This document shows positions 60,036 through 64,000 of a DNA stretch of 64,000 nt, piece after piece. The notes under the pieces were generated by a model. It saw only the letters and a list, made by a program, of their open reading frames with translations. It did no database searches and was not told where the DNA came from. The position numbers were made by a program, and so were the translations under genes. This DNA is from Streptomyces sp. NRRL F-6676 (lineage in GTDB: Bacteria > Actinomycetota > Actinomycetes > Streptomycetales > Streptomycetaceae), in NCBI RefSeq assembly GCF_000725625.1, contig NZ_JOHS01000038.1, forward strand, positions 25,017 to 89,016, in the 5' to 3' direction. The stretch's first letter is position 1. The number at the start of each line of letters is the position of its first letter.

Positions 60036-60413
60036 ATGCCACCGGACCTCCATATCGATGTGCCCTGGCTGCTCCAGCGCCATGAAGAGGTGCTGCCGGA
60101 CCAGCCCCTCGTCAACGACTTCTCCGCGCTCGTCGCCGCGGTCGCGCGGCATCGGGTGGATCCGCCGCGGCTGGGGGTGGACTCCGATCCGGCGTGGCGG
60201 GCGGCCGCGTTGTTGCACACGTTGGCGTTGTTGAAGCCGTTGCCCGCGGCGAACGCGCGGTTCGCGTGTGCGACGGCGGTGGCGTACATGTTCGCGAGCG
60301 GGGTGGGGATCGATCCGCCGTACGGGGCGTTGGTGGATCTTGTGCGGGAGCTGATCTCGGGGAAGGCGGATGTGTACGGGGCGGCGGACCGGTTGCGGTC
60401 CTGGCAGATCTGA
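60036..60413 (+). CDS. Fic/Doc-family toxin-like protein with degenerate active site
   Basis: A 125-residue protein with the helical layout of Doc-type toxins. At the place of the Fic/Doc motif HxFx(D/E)GN(K/R)R it reads LKPLPAANARFACATAVAYM: the catalytic His is replaced by Leu or Lys, the metal-binding acidic residue by Ala, while Asn and Arg remain. Doc phosphorylates EF-Tu and Fic proteins AMPylate targets; with this motif neither activity is certain. Similar degenerate forms are annotated as Fic-type toxins in Streptomyces. Begins 3 bases after the antitoxin. Confidence 0.78.
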   Translation: MPPDLHIDVPWLLQRHEEVLPDQPLVNDFSALVAAVARHRVDPPRLGVDSDPAWRAAALLHTLALLKPLPAANARFACATAVAYMFASGVGIDPPYGALVDLVRELISGKADVYGAADRLRSWQI

Positions 60414-60455
60414 GGGGGGCAAGGACCGCGCGGTTCCCCGCCCCTGTCAGTCGGC

Positions 60456-61613
60456 CTACGCCAGAAGCTCGCGTGTCAGTGTGTGGACGTTGGCGTGGCC
60501 CGACAGGGCCAGGGTCAGATCCAGTTCCGCGAGGACGCAGCGGAGTACGTGTTCGACGCCCGACTGGCCGTCCAGGCCCAGGGCGTAGACGTAGGGGCGG
60601 CCGAGGAGGACCGCCCGTGCGCCCAGGGCCAGGGCCTTGGCGATGTCGTCGCCCGTGCGGATGCCGCTGTCGAAGAGGACCGTCAGGCGGTCGCCGACCG
60701 CGTCGGCGACCGCCGGCAGGGCGTCGGCCGCCGCGATGGAGCCGGCCACCTGGCGGCCGCCGTGGTTGGAGACGACCACGCCGTCCATCCCCGCGTCGGC
60801 CGCGAGACGGGCGTCATCGGGGTGGAGCACGCCCTTCAGGACGATCGGGCCGTCCCAGTTCTCGCGGAGGAACGCCAGGTCCGGCCAGGTCTTTCCCGGG
60901 TCGGCGAACATGTTCACGAAGTGCAGTACGGCCGCGTTCGGGTCCTCGTGCACCGGCTTGGCGAGACCCGCCCCGAACGCCGGGTCGGTGAAGTAGTTCG
61001 CGGTGCCCACCCCGTGCAGGAACGGCAGGTACGCCTGGTCGAGGTCGCGCGGGCGCCAGGCCAGCAGGGGCGTGTCCAGGGTGACGAGCAGCGCCGTGAA
61101 GCCCGCCGCCCTCGCCCGCTGGAGGAAACTCCGGGTGACCTCGCGGTCCTTGGCCCAGTACAGCTGGAACCAGCGTTCGCCGTCCCCGGAGGCCTCGGCG
61201 ACCTCCTCCATCGGTGTGCTGGAGGCCGAGGACAGCACGAACGGCACGCCGTGCGCCGCCGCGGCCCGGGCGGCCGCGGACTCCGCGTCCGGATGCATGA
61301 TCGACAGCACGCCGACCGGGGCCAGCGCGAGCGGCGCCGGCAGCGGCCGCCCCAGCACCTCGACCGACAGATCGCGCGCGTGCACGTCCCGCAGCATCCG
61401 CGGCACGATCCGGTGCCGCTCCAGCGCCGCCCGGTTGGCCCGGGCCGTACTGCCGTCGCCCGCGCTGCCCGCCACGTAGCCGACCGGGCCGGGGCCGAGC
61501 CGCTGCTCGGCCATCTCCTCCAGCCGCGTGAGGTCGGTGGGCAACCGGGGCACCGCCCCCGTCATGCCGTTGAGATAGATCTCGTACTGGAAGTCCGCCC
61601 AGTGCCGCGCCAT
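60456..61613 (-). CDS. FMN-dependent alpha-hydroxy-acid oxidase (lactate oxidase/LldD-like)
   Basis: A 385-residue TIM-barrel flavoenzyme. GPVGYVAGSAGDGSTARANR, LALAPVGVLSIMHPDAE, WFQLYWAKDREVTR, IVLKGVLHPDDARLA (catalytic Lys region) and VVVSNHGGRQVAGS (active-site His) match L-lactate 2-monooxygenase and oxidase-type enzymes, which oxidise 2-hydroxy acids to keto acids. Substrate specificity is not set by these motifs. ATG 61613 follows GAGAGGGCACGA. Monocistronic. Confidence 0.92.
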   Translation of the reverse strand: MARHWADFQYEIYLNGMTGAVPRLPTDLTRLEEMAEQRLGPGPVGYVAGSAGDGSTARANRAALERHRIVPRMLRDVHARDLSVEVLGRPLPAPLALAPVGVLSIMHPDAESAAARAAAAHGVPFVLSSASSTPMEEVAEASGDGERWFQLYWAKDREVTRSFLQRARAAGFTALLVTLDTPLLAWRPRDLDQAYLPFLHGVGTANYFTDPAFGAGLAKPVHEDPNAAVLHFVNMFADPGKTWPDLAFLRENWDGPIVLKGVLHPDDARLAADAGMDGVVVSNHGGRQVAGSIAAADALPAVADAVGDRLTVLFDSGIRTGDDIAKALALGARAVLLGRPYVYALGLDGQSGVEHVLRCVLAELDLTLALSGHANVHTLTRELLA

Positions 61614-62025
61614 TCGTGCCCTCTCGCCTCTCGTCCCGCCGCCGAAGCGGAATGTTTCAGGCCGATTGCCCAACCGCCGTAATCTCGCCACCCCGGCGAT
61701 CCCGACACCCTACGGCGGCTCTGTTGAGGGGCACATGTGTGCGTACCGCGTGACTTCGCGCCACTGATTCAATACTCAAAGTTACCGAAAACTGTGGGGT
61801 CGATGTGTGTTTTCGATGGGCGTTCGACAGACTCACGTGCGCACCCGGCTCGCCGAGCTCGGGGCCGTGCGACCCCGTGGGCGTGGTTCGGGGGTTCGTG
61901 ACTGGGGAGTAACGCACCTCCGTCACGGTGTCACGCGGTCCCGTACGGGGGCCGGCCGACGAAGTGGGGTTGTCGGCCGGCCCCCGAATCCGTTTCCCGG
62001 CCCGGTGCCTCCGGGGCCCGGGGGC
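61614..62025. other. 410-bp intergenic region, promoter plus terminator, no gene seen
   Basis: The half next to the oxidase gene contains an AT-rich patch (TTCAATACTCAAAGTTACCG, 61768-61787) that probably holds its promoter. The other half contains the terminator at 61946-61986. A small plus-strand frame of 32 codons beginning at 61804 has no ribosome-binding site, and I do not call it. Confidence 0.5.
61946..61986. terminator. Strong hairpin after the CDGSH gene
   Basis: Perfect 15-bp arms (CGGGGGCCGGCCGAC and GTCGGCCGGCCCCCG) enclose an 11-base loop. It lies 40 bases past the stop of the minus-strand CDGSH-type gene and terminates the three-gene operon upstream of it. No U-tract follows. 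Confidence 0.75.
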
Positions 62026-62274
62026 TCATTCCCGCGTACGGGTGCGGCGGCGGTGGCTGGTGTCGCACCACGGGAAGCGCCGGCTGCGCCGGCAGGTGCA
62101 CAGGGCGACCCGGAAGCGGTCGGAGGACACCACCGTGCCGTCCTCCAACTCGACCTCCACCGGGCCCTCCATCAGGATCGGTCCGGTGCGGCCCATGGTG
62201 ATGCGGCGTGCCGTACCGGGTGCGGTGCTCCCGCCGTCCTCCCGGTGCGGCGCGTCAGCGCTGTCGTACGGCAC
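62026..62274 (-). CDS. CDGSH-type iron-sulfur protein (CDTSH variant)
   Basis: An 82-residue protein. CTCRRSRRFPWCDTSH fits the 2Fe-2S CDGSH pattern (C-x-C-x2-S-x3-P-x-C-D-x-x-H), with Thr in place of the usual Gly. Three Cys and one His bind a redox-active 2Fe-2S cluster. The GTG at 62274 overlaps the end of the methyltransferase gene by 20 bases. It is the last gene of an operon with an iron-containing redox enzyme. Confidence 0.88.
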   Translation of the reverse strand: MPYDSADAPHREDGGSTAPGTARRITMGRTGPILMEGPVEVELEDGTVVSSDRFRVALCTCRRSRRFPWCDTSHRRRTRTRE

Positions 62275-62917
62275 GGATCACCACCAGCTCCTCCTTCTCG
62301 CCCGCCGCCGGGTCCGCGGCCAGCAGGCCCCGCTCCCGCAGCCAGCCGCGGCGCTCGCGCAGCACCGGGCCGAACGCCACCCAGCGGCGGTCCGTGACCT
62401 CCGCCGTCAGGCCGGCCGCGCGCAACTGCTCCAGGGTCCGCTCGGGGCCGCTGAGCACCGAGTGGACGAGGAGCAGTACGCCCCCGGGGCGCAGCAGTTC
62501 CGGTGCCTGCCCGCAGATCCGGTCCAGGACCAGCCGTCCGTCCTGGCCCGCGTCCCAGGCCCGGGCCCGGCCCCGGGGCTCGCGGTGGGCGTCGGGGGTG
62601 GGCACGTACGGGGGGTTGGCCAGGACCAGGTCGAAGGTCTCGCCGGTCACGGGCGCGAACAGGTTGCCGCGCAGCGCGCGGACCCTGAGGCCGGCCCGCC
62701 AGGCGTTGAGCCGGGCCGCGTACACCGCGCGCCGCGACACGTCCACCGCCGTCACACGGGCGCCCCGGCGCGCGGCGACCAGGGCGAGGGCGCCGGAACC
62801 GGTGCCCACGTCGAGGACCCGGGCGTCCGGTGCGAGCGGTTCGTCGGACAGGGCACCGGCCAGGAGGGCGGTGTCGTCTTGCGGGGCGTAGACGCCCGGG
62901 AGGACCAGAGGTTTCAC
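62255..62917 (-). CDS. HemK2/MTQ2-family methyltransferase
   Basis: A 220-residue class I methyltransferase: VLDVGTGSGALALVAARRGA for SAM, VTAVDVSRRAVYAARLNAW, and the catalytic NPPY in LVLANPPYVPTPDAH, typical of N-methylation of glutamine or similar amides. HemK2-type enzymes modify release factors in eukaryotes and archaea; bacterial stand-alone members in this context are uncharacterised. The PrmC release-factor methylase has an N-terminal domain that is missing here. Middle gene of a three-gene operon. Confidence 0.87.
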   Translation of the reverse strand: MKPLVLPGVYAPQDDTALLAGALSDEPLAPDARVLDVGTGSGALALVAARRGARVTAVDVSRRAVYAARLNAWRAGLRVRALRGNLFAPVTGETFDLVLANPPYVPTPDAHREPRGRARAWDAGQDGRLVLDRICGQAPELLRPGGVLLLVHSVLSGPERTLEQLRAAGLTAEVTDRRWVAFGPVLRERRGWLRERGLLAADPAAGEKEELVVIRAVRQR

Positions 62918-62971
62918 AGGGGGCCGGGTACCCGTGATTTCGTCAAATATCTTGACCCGGGTGGCGTGGGG

Positions 62972-64000
62972 TCACCGTGACGTGGGGAGAGGCGTGCGGA
63001 GGGAGGAGCGGCCGGACTCCCAGGCCGTCAGGAGGCTGCGGCCGAAGCGGGCTTCCAGGAACTCCGTCGCGTCGATGCCGAAGGTGATGTCGTCCTCCAG
63101 CTCCGGTTCCTGCTCCAGCAGGCCGCCGATGACGTCCTGGCGGACGACCTGTTCGTGGACGGCGTCCGCCTCGACGTGCTCGTCGTAGAAGAACTCCGCG
63201 GCCGGTCCGGCGCCGGTGCGCCGCATGGCCTCCGCGAGCCTGCGGGAGCCGGGGGAGGAGGTGATCTCGACGGTGGCGAAGTGCCCGACGAGGGCGCCGC
63301 GCAGGGCGCGGTGCAGGCCGAACAGCGACATGAGGTTGACGTTGGCGAGCATCTCGGCGGAGGTGGCGTCGAGGTAGTGGCCGTACGCCGTGTCCAGGTC
63401 CAGGTCCTTCATGAGGTCGGCGAAGAGCTGGGCGTGTACGCGGTCGGGGCGGCCGCCGCCGTACTCGTCGAACTCCACCGCCGCCATCGCCGCCTTGGCA
63501 CGGCCCCACAGGCGGGGGAGGACCCATGCGTGCGGGTCGGCCTCCTTGAGGTGGTAGAGGGAGCGGTGGGCCGCGTACTCGCGGATGTGGCGGAGTTCGC
63601 CCTTGTCGCGGAGGTAGTGGGAGACGCCGGTGTCCGTGCCGGTGTCCGTGCCGGTGTCCGTGCCGGTGCCGGGGGTGTCGACGGGCTCGACGAGGAGGTC
63701 CTCCAGGGCGTCGGCGAGGGTTTTGTGGGCGGGGGCGTCGGTGCGGAGGGCGGTGAGGAAGCGGTGTTCCAGACGCGCGCGGAGGTCGAGGAGGGCGGGG
63801 TTCCATTCGAGGTCGGGGTCGATGCCGGGGAAGCCGCGGTAGTGGAGTTCGTAGCACGTGTAGAGGGCGAGGTGGAGGTCCTCGCCGTAGGGGTCAGCGG
63901 TGGTCACCTCGGGGGTGGGGTGGGGTTCCTCGGGGGGGGGGAGGTGGTGGAGGACGGGGGTGGAGAGGGGGCCGCGGGGGGTGGGGAGGCCTTCCTGAGG
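62972..64000 (-). CDS. Iron-containing redox enzyme family protein (HO-like diiron), partial
   Basis: A helical, heme-oxygenase-like protein. VEFDEYGGGRPDRVHAQLFA and EFFYDEHVEADAVHEQVV carry Glu/His residues suitable for a diiron site; GHFATVEITSSPGSRRLAEA lies between. The frame is open through 31 further codons to the right edge, and the text LPTPRGPLSTPVLHHL is a normal N-terminus for this family, so the true start is probably outside the window; a GTG at 63907 is the only internal candidate. Contains a Gly-Thr-Asp-Thr repeat (63629-63670). It leads the operon with HemK2 and CDGSH genes. Confidence 0.85.
   Translation of the reverse strand, partial: PQEGLPTPRGPLSTPVLHHLPPPEEPHPTPEVTTADPYGEDLHLALYTCYELHYRGFPGIDPDLEWNPALLDLRARLEHRFLTALRTDAPAHKTLADALEDLLVEPVDTPGTGTDTGTDTGTDTGVSHYLRDKGELRHIREYAAHRSLYHLKEADPHAWVLPRLWGRAKAAMAAVEFDEYGGGRPDRVHAQLFADLMKDLDLDTAYGHYLDATSAEMLANVNLMSLFGLHRALRGALVGHFATVEITSSPGSRRLAEAMRRTGAGPAAEFFYDEHVEADAVHEQVVRQDVIGGLLEQEPELEDDITFGIDATEFLEARFGRSLLTAWESGRSSLRTPLPTSR
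63629..63670 (-). repeat. 12-bp in-frame tandem repeat
   Basis: GTGTCCGTGCCG repeats about three and a half times inside the iron-containing redox enzyme gene, encoding Gly-Thr-Asp-Thr repeats. It forms a flexible loop between two helical parts and could vary in copy number without shifting the frame. Confidence 0.85.

Noticed and set aside
59717..60413. Active Doc kinase or Fic AMP-transferase
   Set aside because: The catalytic His and the acidic metal ligand of the HxFx(D/E)GN(K/R)R motif are absent, so I call only the family, not the activity.
61804..61902. Small plus-strand frame of 32 codons
   Set aside because: No ribosome-binding site or -10 box at a usable distance, and composition is not protein-like.
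1..64000. tRNA, rRNA, riboswitch, insertion sequence or prophage
   Set aside because: I looked for cloverleaf-like segments, transposase or integrase motifs and known leader elements and saw none; a dedicated covariance-model search was not possible.

Overview
The window is high-GC actinobacterial DNA, almost certainly a Streptomyces chromosome. GTG starts are common, start codons often overlap the previous stop by 1 to 8 bases, and intergenic regions are short and GC-rich. The protein families are also typical of the genus: DUF397 with XRE/DUF5753 regulators, SpoIIE phosphatase/ATPase signalling proteins, CYP105-like P450 with a 3Fe-4S ferredoxin, Methyltransf_19, F420-dependent Ddn-like reductases and ROK regulators. 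I saw no rRNA, tRNA, insertion sequence, phage or CRISPR. Identifications rest on reading the translations; no database search was run.

Layout. 1-12.5 kb: the 3' end of a LacI regulator, an iron-box-controlled DUF2470 protein, TetR regulators (one divergent from a flavin monooxygenase across an operator), a CYP102-like P450, a pentapeptide-repeat protein, an S33-type hydrolase, and several membrane or uncharacterised proteins. 12.5-19.5 kb: an FBP zinc-finger protein, then a beta-glucoside uptake and hydrolysis operon (binding protein, two permeases, GH1 enzyme; no ATPase) with a divergent ROK regulator. 19.5-22 kb: two secreted peptidases (M1, M28). 22.3-27.8 kb: a three-subunit formate dehydrogenase with active-site Cys, preceded by a small acidic protein. 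28-34.5 kb: SDRs, a HAD phosphatase, a PHP protein and a type IB topoisomerase. 35.4-39.2 kb: a compact Mrp/Mbh-type cation antiporter operon in the order E'-FG-DUF4040-B-C-D.

39-49.9 kb: DUF4230, STAS, VOC, DUF4235, a glutathionyl-hydroquinone-reductase-like protein, a CDF transporter, a lone cNMP-binding domain, Methyltransf_19, a whiJ/bldB-like locus with a divergent ATP-binding protein, a Ddn-like reductase and an SGNH hydrolase. 50-52.2 kb: P450-ferredoxin-flavoprotein. 52.5-55.7 kb: a 1034-residue protein joining a degenerate ECF-sigma-like region, a zinc-binding anti-sigma-like motif, a long repetitive linker, one membrane segment and a ricin-type lectin. 55.7-64 kb: an SLC13/ArsB-like permease that appears to use a CTG start, a PAS-GAF-SpoIIE-HATPase protein, a ribbon-helix-helix/Fic-like toxin-antitoxin pair, an FMN alpha-hydroxy-acid oxidase, and an operon of iron-containing redox enzyme, HemK2-like methyltransferase and CDGSH-type protein cut by the right edge.

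Most units look like independent accessory or housekeeping functions. The most unusual item is the sigma-like/lectin transmembrane protein. Next are the reduced Mrp cluster, the toxin-antitoxin pair with a degenerate Fic motif, and a MerR-type promoter with no merR gene nearby. A family of palindromic intergenic elements recurs at gene ends across the window.
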